A stretch of 64,000 nucleotides of DNA from Fallopia convolvulus (lineage: Eukaryota; Streptophyta; Magnoliopsida; Caryophyllales; Polygonaceae). Made by a program: the position numbers and the translations under genes. Below, piece after piece: positions 44,805-57,800 of this stretch (position 1 is the first letter of the stretch; every line of letters starts with the position of its first letter). The notes under the pieces are model-generated. The model was not told the origin of the DNA. It searched no databases and saw nothing but the letters and a program-made list of their open reading frames with translations. The stretch lies in assembly GCA_964016875.1 (NCBI GenBank), contig OZ024720.1, positions 40,391,106 to 40,455,105 on the forward strand, given 5' to 3'.

Positions 44805-45563
44805 TTTTGGGAGAATTTGGGGAAGAGTGAAGGTTTTGGAGGTTTCTTGAAAAAGAGAGTGAAAGGGATGTGGAGAGGATGAAAGACAGAGCTTGAAGAC
44901 GGAATAAGGGCCAAAAAAAGGCAAATGAGGGTTTTAAGGAGAGAAGGGGCGAAGGATAGAAAGGGAAGTGGGAAAACCTCGATAACCGTTGTCCAATGAA
45001 CGTGGGGCATCGTTTCAACTTTCGTAGCACGCCTCTTGACACGCGTCACGATCTCTAGGGAAGTCCTTTCAAAATTTGAATACTTGGCCCTTAACGCTTC
45101 AGAGCTTCTAACAGAAAAGTCCGCTTCCCAAGTGACGGTTCTTCTTCGTAGATGAGTCAGCGTTCCCTTGCTAGTATGTATCAGTTCCCATGATCTTATC
45201 AAGGTTAGGGAGAGTGAAGTGGTTAAGGGAATTTCACACTCATCCTTTTGAGGGGCAAGGGAACTCAAAGGGAACCAGACAATTTACGACTCGATAAAGG
45301 AGTAGACATTTTGGCTCATGAGAAGCGTTTGTCTGGTCCCTAGCTTAGGGTAGGTTATATGATCAACCGTCATAGTGGCTTGTAAGGTGGGATAAAGGGA
45401 ACTCTGGTTGATCATGTAGGGCCGAAAGAAATAAAGTTCCCTTGTACACATTTATCTTTAGACTAGTAATCATGGCATAGTGAAAGCAATAAATCCTAGT
45501 TCCCTAACATGCATTCTTAGAAAAACTAGTCAGGCATTGAGGGAGAGACAAACAGGGACTTGT

Positions 45564-48500
45564 TTAGTTTAGAGTAATCATCCCTAGAAGCATTCGAAAA
45601 CGCTGGTAGGGACCTCTGTCTAAAGCTTTGGTGAGAATGTCCGCAATTTGCTCTTCAGTTCTACAGTGTTCCATCAAGATGTTCCCACTTTCAACATTGT
45701 TACGTAGAAAGTGATGCCTTATATTTATATGCTTAGTCCTAGAATGATGCACAGGATTTTTGGAAATGTTTATGGCACTAGTATTATCACAAAGTATGGG
45801 AATTGGGCCAAAAGACATACCGTAATCTTGGAGTTGTGACTTAAGCCATAGAACTTGGGAACAACAAGATGCAGCAACCACATATTCTGCTTCAGTTGTG
45901 GAGAGTGCCACTGAGTTTTGCTTTTTAGATCCCCATGAAACTAAGCATGACCCTAGGAATTGGGCCATTCCTGATGTGCTCTTTCTATCCACAAGGTGCC
46001 CTGCAAAATCCGCAATTGTGTATGCAATGAGCTCAAGGGAACTGTACCTTAGATACCAAAGGCACAAGTTATCGTTCCCTTTGAGATACCTGAAAATCCT
46101 CTTCACCTCTTTCAGGTGTGATTCCATAGGGTTAGCTTGAAAACGAGCACAAAGGCATACGGAGAACATGATATCAGGTCTACTAACTGTTAAGTAGAGA
46201 AGGGACCCAATCATACCTCGATAGTTCCTTTGGTCCACACTTATACCTGTTTCATCCGCATTGAGCCTTGAATTTGGTGAGATTGGAGTGTCAACAGGCT
46301 TGGATTGTTCCATCCCATACTTTACGATCATTTCATTGATGTATTTCTGTTGATGAATCTTTGTTCCCTCCTTGGTTTGAGATATTTGAAGTCCCAAGAA
46401 GAACGTGAGTTCCCCAATGAAACGCATCTCAAACTCACTGCTCATGAGGTCCTTAAATTTCTCTACAAGAGTTTCGTTAGTTGCTCCAAAAAAAATGTCA
46501 TCAACATATACTTGCACAATCAAAATGTCTTTAGACTCTTTCGTTAAAAACAAAGTCTTGTCTATGGAACCTCGAAGGTATCCATGGGACAAGAGGAATT
46601 GAGCAAACCTGTCATACCAAGCTCGGGGAGCTTGTTTGAGTCCGTAGAGGGCTCTCTCCAGGAAGTAGACATGGTTGGGTAGCTTCTCATCTTCGAATCC
46701 TGGGGGTTGGGCCACATATACTTCTTCCTTGAGATGTCCGTTGAGGAAGGCTATCTTCACATCCATTTAATAGAGCTTGAATCCCTTGTGAGCAACATAG
46801 GCAATTAAGAGTCGGATGGCCTCGATCCTTGCGATTGGTGCGAAGGTCTCTTCGTAATCGATCCCTTCCTCTTGCCTATAGCCTTGTGCCACCAGTCTAG
46901 CCTTGTTCCTTGCTATAGCTCCAGTATCATCAAGCTTGTTTCTAAAGACCCATCAAGTTCCTATGATGTTCTTGTTCTTGGGTCTAGGAACTAGCTTCCA
47001 AACTTTGTTTCTCTCGAATTGGTGGAGCTCCTCTTGCATAGCTTGGATCCAAGTTGGGTCCTTCAAGGCTTCTTTGATATTTTTGGGTTCCACCATTGAA
47101 ACAAACGCGTTAAAAGCACAAAAATTATTGAGAGAGGAACGAGTTTGTACACCTTTATCATAAGGGGAGATGTTGTTCTCAATGGGGTGGTCCTTCCTTT
47201 GTTGAAAGTTTCTTGTATGAGTGGGTTCCCTTGCACTTGTGTCATCTTCAGATGAGGCTTCCTTTACATGGGAACACTCATCTTCAGCCTCTTCATTTAG
47301 TGTTTCTTCAGAAATTCCTGGCAAGTTCCCTCTTTCTTCCTCCTGAACACTTGATTCTAGCAGGGTATTGTCTTGGGGAACAAGAGAGTTGGAGGTGTCT
47401 TGTAGTTCTTCTGAGGAGGGAACCTCGAGGGAGATTGGATCAGTGAGAGTTGGATCTCCTTCTTTGTTCCCTGGTTGTGGAATGTTACTAGCACTTGGAT
47501 AGTCTTCATCCCTCTTCCTTGGCTCATCATCGTCATCATCATCGTCATCATCATCGTCTTCTTGTCTGACCAGTTTGAACAGAGTTCCCTTCCCTTGGGT
47601 CTCTGTTCCCATCTTTACAGATTTCTCGTTGAAGACGACATGGATGCTTTCTTCTATCTTCTTGGTCCTCTTGTTATAGACCCTGTAAGCCTTGCTTTGT
47701 GATGAGTATCCCAGGAAGATCCCTTCATCTCTTCTAGGATCGAATTTTCCAAGGTTGTCTTTGCCATTGTTGTGGACAAAGCATGTGCATCCGAAGGTCC
47801 TTAGGTGGGAGATGTTTGGTTTTCTCCCCTTGATGAGCTCGTAGGATATCTTCTTGATCAAAGGCTTGTCATGGCTCGGTTCAAGATGTATATAGTTGTG
47901 GCGATGGCTTCAGCTCAGAAATACTCAGGAACTCCGCTTTCAAGCATCATGGTTCTGGCCATGTCCTCCAAGGTCCTATTCTTTCTCTCGACCACTCCGT
48001 TTTGCTGAGGAGTGCGAGGGGCTGAGAAGTTGTGAGAGATCCCATGTTTGTCACAGAAGTTAAGGAACTCTGAGTTTTGAAACTCAGTTCCATGGTCAGA
48101 TGTGATGGCTTTCAGCTTTAGCCCCATGCTTACTTCTGTTCTTTTGATGAAGGGCTCGAACTCTTCAAAAGCTTGTGATTTTGCCTTCAAGAAAATGACC
48201 CAGGTGAATCTAGAAAAATCATCAATTAAGACATACATGTACCTTTTTCCACCATAGCTGACTGTTCGCATGGGACCACAGAGATCCATGTGAATTAGCT
48301 CTATAGGCCTGGTTGTGCTCACCACCTTTTTGGGTTTGAAGGTGTTCCTAGTCTGTTTCCCTCGAACGCATGCTTCACACATTTGGACTCCTTCGAGATT
48401 GATTCGTGGAAGACCAATGACCAGATCCTGTAGATAGAGATTCAAGATTTGATTGACACGTGCATGTCCCAGTCTTCGGTGCCAGAGTTCCGTATCATCG

Positions 48501-48904
48501 TGGGAACTCGCAAGACATAGCTTCATTTGTGGTTCAAATTCTGTATCTACTACATGCACATTGTTGTGCCTTCTTCCTCTCAGAATCACTTTGTTGGTCT
48601 TTTTGTTGATAACTAGGCATTCTTCTAAGTCGAAGATGACAACGTTGTTCCCTTGATCACACATTTGGGCAACACTTAAGAGATTGTATCCCAGATCTTT
48701 CACCAGATTGACATTGCTGACTTTGATTGATCTATTTAGCAACACTTCTCCCTTTCCAATTACTTCTCCCTTGTTTTTATTGCCAAATGAGACGTGGCCT
48801 CCTTCGGCATGAGTGTGGAGTGAGATGAGAATATCTTTGTTTCCGGTCATATGGTTCGAGCATCCACTATCTATGAACCATGCATTTTTCCCTCTCACTG
48901 CCAC
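45564..48904 (-). pseudogene. pol: pol of the outer SIRE-type element, broken
   Basis: In order on the minus strand: protease with WFIDSGCSNHMTG (about 48865); integrase with the zinc-binding WHRRLGH and CEACVRGKQ, the first Asp in LIDDFSRFTW, and SDHGTEF followed by PQQNGVVERKNR; acidic linker; RT with MDVKIAFLNGHL and YVDDIFFGA; RNase H with ADFAGHLVDRKSTSG and TEAEYVVAA. Damage: a TGG-to-TGA stop near 47912 and a one-base deletion near 47865 in the integrase, a stop in GT*WVF near 46950, and a stop near 46767. A GAY repeat at 47520-47565 codes for twelve Asp, against seven in the inner copy. Confidence 0.85.
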
Positions 48905-50858
48905 CTACAAGATAAAGTTAGTGTTTTGAGACCCAGGCAAGATGACTCTTGCCAGGTCCCTTGCAAGGGAAAATATTCTCATTCAAAACATAGTCAGCGA
49001 TGTTGATATCATGAGTGATTTGAGAGTTGGAGTTCCTTTGGTGATTAGCATGATGTTTTTGTTTGTTTAGGAACTCACGGTTTCTAAGGGTTTGGGCTCT
49101 TTTCTTGGGACATGCTTCCTTGTAGTGCCCATGAGCACCACAGTTTCAGCACGTCTTATAGTATTCTCCCAGGTAGTACTTTGGGTGTGGTCTCTGGATT
49201 CTGTTCCTATCCATGGTTTCCTTATTGTAAACCCGTGACCCGTTTCCCTTAGCAATTTGGACATAAAGTCTATGTCCAGTGTTCCCAGTGTAATAATCTT
49301 TCTCACCACCTTTCCCACTTTCTAGGACCCTGATCTTCTCCTCGAGATGAGCATTTTTCTGTTTCTCACATTGGAGTTCTAAGGCCCTACACTCATGGAT
49401 TTCATGTTCACTCAGGGGTGACTTCCCGTTCTTTGAGCTCTTAGTTTTGTATCCTATGTTGTGTTTGGCTGGGACAAACTTGATTTGGGAACTAGAGGCT
49501 TCAAGATGTTTGGGAGTCTTACTCAGGTTTTGTAAGAGGGTGTTCTCATCTTTCTCTAGAGTTTTGATTTCATTTTCTAGATCTACGATGTGAGACACAT
49601 GGGACTTGAGTTTTTCGAGAAGGGATATGTAGTTGGGACAGGGTTCAAGACCAACTAATTGAGCATTTACGTGTTCCTGTTTTTCCAACTTGTTTTGCAG
49701 TTTTATACTATCTTTGACAAGACTTGAAAGAATTTTCAACAACTCAGGTTTTTCATAGCTATTCAAAGAAGCAAGAACAGTTTCAGTGGTTACCTCACTA
49801 GGTTGTTCCCCAGTGGTTTCTCCTATGGCCATTCCACACTTGTCTGGGAGTGCCCATGACTCGGGATCTTTGTCTTCATCATCGCTCCAGGTGGCGATGT
49901 AGGCCTTTTTCCCTTGCTTCCGGCCGTCAGTTCCATGTGGGCATTCCTTAGCGAAGTGTCCTTTCTTGTTACACTTGTAACATGTGACATCCGAGAGGTC
50001 CTTCTTTGCGGGTTTTCTTCGGGAACTCTGTCCTTTTCCCCAGTTCCCACTGTTCCTTTGGAGCTTCCCTTTGTAGAAGTTCCGAAGATCCTTTGTTACG
50101 AGAACTAGCTCCTCATCCTCTTCTTCTTTGGAGTCTTCGTGTTGTTCTTGAGTTGATTTGAGCATCTTCTCAATCTTGAGTGTGATCCCTCGATGAACTC
50201 GAGTCTATTCCTTATCATCGATCTTTCTCTTCTCGTGTCCCACTAGCTTTACAAACACTTGATGGAGCATGAGTGTTCTATTTTCCGGATTCTCCTTGAA
50301 CATTGTTCTCTCGTTTTCCCATTCTCCAGTCAATCCGTTGAAGAGTTGTTGGACCTTCATCTTATGGGTGATTTCTTCTTTGGTGATCCCCAAGCCTTCC
50401 ATTTTGGTGCAAAGTCCTTCAAATCGGGACTGGTAGCTATCGACAGACTCTCCCACCTCCATTTGGAAGTTGTAGAACTCCCTTTTTGCATTCATCTGAA
50501 TATCTTCTCGGAGATCTGAGTTCCCAACGTGCATTTGTTGGATGGCCTCCCACATTTCCTTAGCTGTGTCAAGATTTGCTACCCTGTCACAGTCTTGCAC
50601 GCACATGGACCTCTTCAGGTATTGTTTGGCCTTGTAGTTGGCTTCCATGCACTTGTATTCGTTGGGTCCCCACTTTGAGAGGTCGTTGACTATGGCTGGA
50701 TCAATTTCGAAGTTTCCTCTCTCGATAACACACCAGGCTTGGTAGTCTTGGCCACGCATCCAATCCTTCATGTCGCGTTGCCAGCTTTCGAATCTTCCTG
50801 TAATAAGCCTCGGCGGCTTGCTAGTGTTGTTCCCTACCTGAGTAAGTTCCTGAGCCAT
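48905..50858 (-). pseudogene. gag: gag of the outer SIRE-type element, broken
   Basis: ATG at 50858 begins MAQELTQVGNNTSKPPRL; a UBN2-type Copia gag domain follows (WQRDMKDWMRGQDYQAWCVI; AKEMWEAIQQMHVG). An in-frame TAG lies at 50202-50204. The same frame then encodes a first zinc knuckle CYKC-x4-H-x4-C (about 49980), coiled coils (ENEIKTLEKDENTLLQNLSK), and a second knuckle whose Trp codon is TGA here (near 49143). The gag frame closes before the protease frame opens, exactly as in the inner copy. Confidence 0.82.
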
Positions 50859-50911
50859 TTGGTACCTGCGATGCTAACACAAATCTAGAGCAAACCTGCT
50901 CTGATACCATT

Positions 50912-51778
50912 TGTTGGATCGTAAACCGTTAGCACAGAGCTTGGGAACTGGCTGTTAAGCTATTCCCAAGGCAGCGGAAGTAAATTAAGCGCAAGTATCA
51001 AAAGCAGTAAAGAACACAGTTCCCTTATAGAGGAACCCCACTACAACCAACTAGTTGTATGGGTAAACCTCTACCTCCGCTTGGAGGATTTTGAATGACT
51101 TACTTATATTGATTGTTTTGTTCCTTAGTTACAACAGCCGGATTCACACTTCTCTGTTCCTACGAGTTCTTCCTAACTCTAGCAACACTAGTAAATCCTC
51201 TCAACTGAGTTCCTAAGCTCACAACAGCAAAATACAAGTAACTCAAACATTACACCGACTTCTCAGTTCCCTTGCCCCTGGGAGCTTCGGCTTCACCGTC
51301 GTCGAGATCACACACTCGCCGGCGGGGACTTCTCTTCCTTTTCTTTCTTTTCTCTGGTGTGGGTGTTTGTGAGTTCTGGGAGAAGTACTCAATCCGAGTA
51401 CTATTCATTTGGCTTTATAGTCCAGGTGAGCTTGGGCAATCGCATCTTTCAATTATGTCCAAAATGCCCTTTGCTTGATGCCCAAGTTGTACTTTCTTCA
51501 CATGTGACTTTGGTTTGAACTAGGTCAACTTCTTGAATCAATCGGACCGTTGGATCAAGCGTGACAGTCCGATCCTCAGACTGTTCCTTCGGGCTGTCCA
51601 AGACAGAATCCCGCGATCTGCGCTGTACGGTCATTGTCCTCACATGTGAGTTCCCATGACATGGGAACTGTCTTCTTCAGAGTTCCCTTGATGGAAACTC
51701 TTCATCGTTGTAAGCTTGTGTTCTCTTGATCATTCCTGGGAGTTCCCATTGTATGGGAACTTTCCTCTTCAGGGTTCC
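50912..51778 (-). repeat. 5' LTR of the outer SIRE-type element, inner part
   Basis: The R-U5 side of the outer 5' LTR. It is cut at GTTCC (51774-51778), the target site of the inner element; the remaining 167 bp lie at 62494-62660. Confidence 0.92.
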
Positions 51779-52847
51779 TGTCGGGACGTTGTTGGGACCT
51801 CTGGTTCTAAACAATGGATCAACGATGTAATTCTCTTAAGCTTTGATAATGACAAACACCATAGGGAACTAATGTGGTTTGTTCAAGTATATCTATGGAA
51901 CGCAGGTACAACCAAGAACTCCTATGAATGACCAAAAGCCACAGAAGCTCACAATGCAGAGTTTCCATCAAGGGAACTCTGAAGAAGACAGTTCCCATGA
52001 AATGGGAACTCATGGGAACTCCCAGAAGTGATCAAGAGAACACAATCTTACAACAATGAAGAGTCTCCATCAAGGGAACTCTGAAGAAGACAGTTCTCAT
52101 GACATGGGAACTCACATGTGAGGACAACGACCGTTCAGCGCAGATTGCAGGATTCTGTCTCAGACAGCCCGAAGGAACAGTCTGAGGATCAGACTGTCAC
52201 GCTTCATCCAACGGTCCGATTGATCCAAGAAGTTGACCTAGTTCAAACCAAAGTCACATGTGAAGAAAGTACAACTTGGGCATCAAGCAAAGGACATTTT
52301 AGACACAAACGAAAGATGCGACTGCCTAAGCTCACCTGGACTATAAAGCCAAATGAATAGTACTCGGATTGAGTACTTCTCCCAGAACTCACAAACACCC
52401 ACACCAGAGAAAAGAAAGAAAAGGAAGAGAAGTCCCCGTCGGCGAGTGTGTGATCTCGACGACGGTGAAGCCGAAGTTCCCAAAGACAAGGGAACAGAGA
52501 AGTCGGTGTAAGGTTTGACTTATTTTTATTTTGCTGTTGTGAGCTTAGGAACTCAGTTGAGAGGATTTGCTAGTGTTGCTAGAGTTAGGAAGAACTCGTA
52601 GGAACAGAGAAGTGTGAATCCAGCTGTGTAACTAAGGAACAAAGCAATTAATATAAGTAAGTCATTCAAAATCCTCCAAGCGGAGGTAGAGGTTTACCCA
52701 TACAACTAGTTGGTTGTAGTGGGGTTCCTCTATAAAGGAACTGCGTTCTAGACTGTCTTTAATACTTGCGAATTGTTTACTTCCGCTGCCTTGGGAACAG
52801 CTTAACTGCCAGTTCCCAAGCTCTTTGCTTACGTTTACGATCCAACA
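51779..52847 (+). repeat. 5' LTR of the inner SIRE-type element
   Basis: TGTCGGGACG...GATCCAACA, 1069 bp. TATA box TATAAAG at 52342-52348. Head to head with the outer 5' LTR, so the two promoters point away from each other. Confidence 0.93.
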
Positions 52848-52849
52848 AT

Positions 52850-52861
52850 TGGTATCAGAGC
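52850..52861 (+). other. Primer-binding site (initiator tRNA-Met type)
   Basis: TGGTATCAGAGC begins two bases after the LTR, the standard Copia primer site. Confidence 0.9.
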
Positions 52862-52898
52862 TTGCGCTCTAGATTTGTGTTAGCATCGCAGGTATCAA

Positions 52899-53552
52899 AT
52901 GGCTCAGGAACTTACTCAAGTGGGGAACAACACTAGTAAGCCGCCAAGGCTTATTACAGGAAGATTTGAAAGCTGGCAACGCGACATGAAGGATTGGATG
53001 CGTGGCCAAGACTACCAAGCCTGGTGTGTTATCGAGAGAGGCAACTTCGAAATCGATCCAGCCATAGTCAACGACCTCTCAAAGTGGGGACCCAACGAAT
53101 ACAAGTGTATGGAGGCAAACTACAAAGCCAAACAATACCTGAAGAGGTCCATGTGCGTACAAGACTGTGACAGGGTAGCAAACCTTGATACAGCTAAGGA
53201 AATGTGGGAAGCCATCCAACAAATGCACGTTGGGAACTCAGATCTCCGAGAAGATATTCAGATGAATGCAAAAAGGGAATTCTACAACTTCCAAATGGAG
53301 ATGGGAGAGTTTGTCGATAGCTACCAGTCCCGATTTGAAGGACTTTGCACCAAAATGGAAGGCTTGAGGATCACCAAAGAAGAAATCACCCATAAGATGA
53401 AGGTCCAACAGTTCTTCAACGGATTGACTAGAGAATGGGCAAACGAGAGAACAATGTTCAAGGAAAATCCGGAAAATAGAACACCCATGCTCCATCAAGT
53501 GTTTGGAAAGCTAGTGGGACACGAGAAGAGAAAGATCGATGATAAGGAATAG
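52899..53552 (+). CDS. gag: gag (N-terminal part) of the inner SIRE-type element
   Basis: ATG 52899, 38 nt after the primer site. 217 codons with a UBN2-type Copia gag domain: WQRDMKDWMRGQDYQAW (residues 28-44), EYKCMEANYKAKQYL, AKEMWEAIQQMHVGNSDLR, and FNGLTREWANERTMF. It stops at TAG 53550-53552; the same codon is a stop in the outer copy. Almost identical in sequence to the outer copy. Gag would form the cytoplasmic particle. Whether the stop is read through is unknown. Confidence 0.85.
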   Translation: MAQELTQVGNNTSKPPRLITGRFESWQRDMKDWMRGQDYQAWCVIERGNFEIDPAIVNDLSKWGPNEYKCMEANYKAKQYLKRSMCVQDCDRVANLDTAKEMWEAIQQMHVGNSDLREDIQMNAKREFYNFQMEMGEFVDSYQSRFEGLCTKMEGLRITKEEITHKMKVQQFFNGLTREWANERTMFKENPENRTPMLHQVFGKLVGHEKRKIDDKE

Positions 53553-54830
53553 ACTCGAGCTCATCGAGGGATCGCACTCAAGATTGAGAAGATGCTCACA
53601 TCAACTCAAGAACAACACGAAGACTCCAAAGAAGAAGAGGATGAGGAGCTAGTTCTCGTAATAAAAGCTCTTCGGAACTTCTACAAAGGGAAGCTCCAAA
53701 GGAACAGTGGGAACTAGGGATAAGGGCAGAGTTCCCAAAGAAAACCCGCAGAGAAGGACCTCTCCGATGTCACATGCTACAAGTGCAACAAGAAAGGACA
53801 CTTCGCTAAGGAGTGCCCACAGGGAACTGACGGCCGGAAGCAAGGGAAGAAGGCCTACATCGCCACCTGGAGCGATGATGAAGATGAAGATCCCGAGTCA
53901 TGGGCACTCCCAGACATGTGTGGAATGGCCATAGGAGACACCACTAGGGAACAACCCAGTGAGGTAACCACTGAAACTGTTCTTGCTTCTTTGAATAACT
54001 ATGAAAAACTTGAGTTGTTGAAAATCCTTTCAAGTCTTGTAAAAGATAACATAAAACTGCAAAACAAGTTGGAAAAACAGAAACACATAAATGCTCAACT
54101 AGTTGGTCTTGAACCCTGTCCTAACTGCATATCCCTTCTTGAAAAACACAAGTCTCATGTGTCTCACATCGTAGATCTAGAAAATGAAATCAAAACTCTA
54201 GAGAAAGATGAGAGCACTCTCTTGCAAAATCTGAGTAAGACTCCTGACCAGCTTGAAGCCTCTAGTTCCCAAATTAGGTTTGTCCCAGCCAAACACGGCA
54301 TAGGATACAAAGGTGAATGCTCAAAGAATGGAAAGTCACCCTTGAGTGAACATGAAATCCATGAGTGTAGGGCCTTAGAACTTCAATGTGAGAAACAGAA
54401 AAATGCGCATCTTGAAGAAAAAATCAGGGTCCTAGAAAGTGGGAACGGTGGTGAGAGAGATTATTACACTGGGAACACTGGACATAGACTTTATGTCCAA
54501 ATTGCTAAGGGAAACGGGTCACGGGTGTACAATAAGGAAACCATGGATAGGAACAGAATCCAGAGACCACACCCAAAGTACTACCTGGGAGAATACTACA
54601 AGACATGCTGGAACTGTGGTGCTCATGGGCACTACAAGGAAGCATGTCCCAAGAAGAGAGCCCAAACCCTTAGGAATCGTGAGTTCCTAAACAAACAAAA
54701 ACATCATGCCAATTATCAAAGGAACTCCAACTCTCATGATATCAACATCGCTGACTACGTTTTAAATGAGAATATTTTCCCTTGCAAGGGACCGGGCAAG
54801 AGTCATCTTGCCTGGGTCTCAAAACACTAA
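53553..54830 (+). pseudogene. gag: gag (C-terminal part, two zinc knuckles) of the inner element
   Basis: Continues the gag frame after the amber codon. A second stop replaces Trp near 53716. Zinc knuckles: CYKCNKKGHFAKEC near 53777 and CWNCGAHGHYKEAC near 54607. Between them are Leu/Glu-rich coiled coils (about 53970-54250). The frame ends at TAA 54828-54830, 14 bases before the protease frame. Confidence 0.8.
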
Positions 54831-54843
54831 CTTTATCTTGTAG

Positions 54844-57800
54844 GTGGCAGTGAGAGGGAAAAATGCATGGTTCATAGACAGTGGATGCTCGAACCATATG
54901 ACCGGAAAGAAGGATATCCTCATCTCACTCCACACTCATGCCGAAGTAGGCCATGTCTCATTTGGCAATAAAAACAAGGGAGAAGTAATTGGAAAGGGAG
55001 AAGTGTTGCTAAATAGATCAATCAAAATCAGCAATGTCAACCTGGTGAAAGATCTGGGATACAATCTCTTAAGTGTTGCCCAGATATGTGATCAAGGGAA
55101 CAAGGTTGTCACCTTCGACTAAGACGAATGCCTAGTCATCAACAAAAAGACCAACAAAGTGATTCTGAGAGGAAGAAGGCACAACAATGTTTATGTAGTA
55201 GATACAGAATTTGAACCACCAATGAAGTTGTGTCTTGCAAGTTCCCAAGATGACACGGAACTCTGGCATAGACGACTGGGACATGCAGGTGTAAATCAAA
55301 TCCTGAAGCTTTATCTACAGGATCTGGTCATTGGTCTTCCACGGATCAATCTCGAAGGAGTCAAAATGTGTGAAGCATGTGTTCGAGGTAAACAGACCAG
55401 GAACTCCTTCAAACCCAAAAAGGTGGTGAGCACAACCAGGACTTTAGAGCTAATTCACATGGATCTTTGTGGTCCCATGAAAACGGCTAGCTACGGTGGA
55501 AAAAGGTACATGTACGTTTTAATTGATGATTTTTCAAGATTCACCTGGGTTGTTTTCTTGAAGGCAAAATCACAAGCATTTGAAGAATTCGAGCCCTTCA
55601 TCAAAAGAACAGAAGTAAGCCTGGGACTAAAACTGAAAGCAATCAGATCTGATCACGGAACTGAGTTTCAAAACTCAGAGTTCCTAAATTTCTGTGAGAA
55701 AAATGGTATCTCTCACAATTTTTCAGCTCCTCGCACTCCTCAGCAAAATGGAGTGGTCGAGAGAAAGAACAGAACCCTGGAGGACATGGCGAGGACCATG
55801 ATGATTGAAAGCGGAGCTCTTGAGTACTTCTGGACTGAAGCCATCTCCACAGCTACGTACATCTTGAACCGAGCCATGACAAGGCCCCTGATCAACAAAA
55901 CGTCCTATGAGCTCATCAAAGGGAGAAAACCAAACATCTCACACTTGAGAACATTTGGTTGCACGTGCTTTGTTCACAATAATGGCAAAGACAATCTTGG
56001 AAAATTCGATCCCAGAAGCGACGAAGGGATCTTCCTGGGATACTCATCTCAAAGCAAAGCTTACAGGGTTTTCAACAAAAGAACCAAGAAGATAGAAGAA
56101 AGCATCCATGTCGTCTTCAACGAGAAATTTGTAAAGATGGGAACAGAGACCCAAGGGAAGGGAACTCTGTTCAAGCTGGTAAGACAGGAAGACGATGATG
56201 ATGATGATGATGAGCCAAGGAAGAGGGATGAAGACTATCCAAGTGCAAGCAACATCCCACAACCAAGGAACAACGACGGAGATCCAACTCTCACTGATCA
56301 AATCTCCCTCGAAGTTCCCTCCTCAGAAGAATTACAAGACACCTCCAACTCTCTTATTCCTCAAGACAATACCCTGCCAGAATCAAGTATTCAGGGGGAA
56401 CAAAGAGGGAACTTGCCAGAAATCTCTGAAGAAACCTCAAATGAAGAAGCTGAAGATGAGTGTTCCCATGACAAAGAAACAGCTACTGAAGATGACACAA
56501 GTGCAAGGGAACCCACTCATACAAGAAACTTTCAACAAAGGAAGGACCATCCCATTGAGAACATCATCTCCCCTTATGATAAAGGTGTACAAACTCGCTC
56601 CTCTCTCAATAATTTTTGTGCTTTTAACGCGTTTGTTTCAATGGTGGAACCCAAAAATATCAAAGAAGCTTTGAAGGACCCAGATTGGATCCAAGCCATG
56701 CAAGAGGAGCTCCACCAGTTCGAGAGGAACATAGTTTGGAAGCTAGTTCCTAGGCCCAAGAACAAGAACATCATAGGAACTCGATGGGTCTTTAAGAACA
56801 AGCTCGATGATACTGGGGCTGTAGCAAGGAACAAGGCTAGGCTAGTGGCACAAGGCTACAGGAAAGAGGAAGGAATTGACTACGATGAGACCTTCGCACC
56901 AGTTGCCAGGATCGAGGCCATCAGACTCTTAATTGCCTATGCTGCTCACAAGGGATTCAAGGTTTATCAAATGGATGTGAAAACAACCTTCCTCAATGGA
57001 CATCTCAGGGAAGAAGTATATGTGGCTCAACCCCCAGGATTCAAAGATGAGAAGCAACCCAACCATGTCTACTTCCTGGAGAGGGCACTCTACGGACTCA
57101 AACAAGCTCCCCGAGCTTGGTACGACAGGTTTGCTCAATTCCTCTTGTCCCATGGATACCTTCGAGGTTCCATAGACAAGACTTTGTTTTTAAAGAAGGA
57201 GTCTAAAGACATTTTGATCGTGCAAGTCTATGTTGATGACATTGTTTTTGGAGCAACTAACGAAACTCTTGTAGAGAACTTTAAGGACCTCATGAGCAGT
57301 GAGTTTGAGATGAGTCTCATTGTGGAACTCACGTTCTTCCTGGGACTTCAAATATCCCAACAAAAGGAGGGAACAAAGATTCATCAACAGAAATACATCA
57401 AGGAAATGCTCGTGAAGTATGGGATGGAACACTCTAAGCCCATTGACACTCCCATCTCACCAAATTCAAGGCTCAATGCGGATGAAACAGGTATTAGTGT
57501 GGACCAACGGAACTATCGAGGTATGATCGGGTCCCTTCTCTACTTAACAGCTAGTAGACCTGATATCATGTTCTCCGTATGTCTTTGTGCTCGTTTTCAA
57601 GCTAACCCTATGGAATCACACCTGAAAGAGGTGAAGAGAATTTTCAGGTGTCTCAAAGGGAACGATAACTTGTGCCTCTGGTATCCAAGGAACAGTTCCC
57701 TTGAGATAATTGCATACACTGCAGGGTACCTGGTTGATAGAAAGAGCACATCTAGCATGGCCCAGTTCCTAGGGTCATGCTTAGTCTCATGGGGATCTAA

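Noticed and set aside
53550..53552. Programmed readthrough of the SIRE gag amber codon
   Set aside because: The following bases (ACT CGA) do not match the known CAR-YYA context; a shared Gln-to-stop mutation is equally likely. Kept only as an open question.
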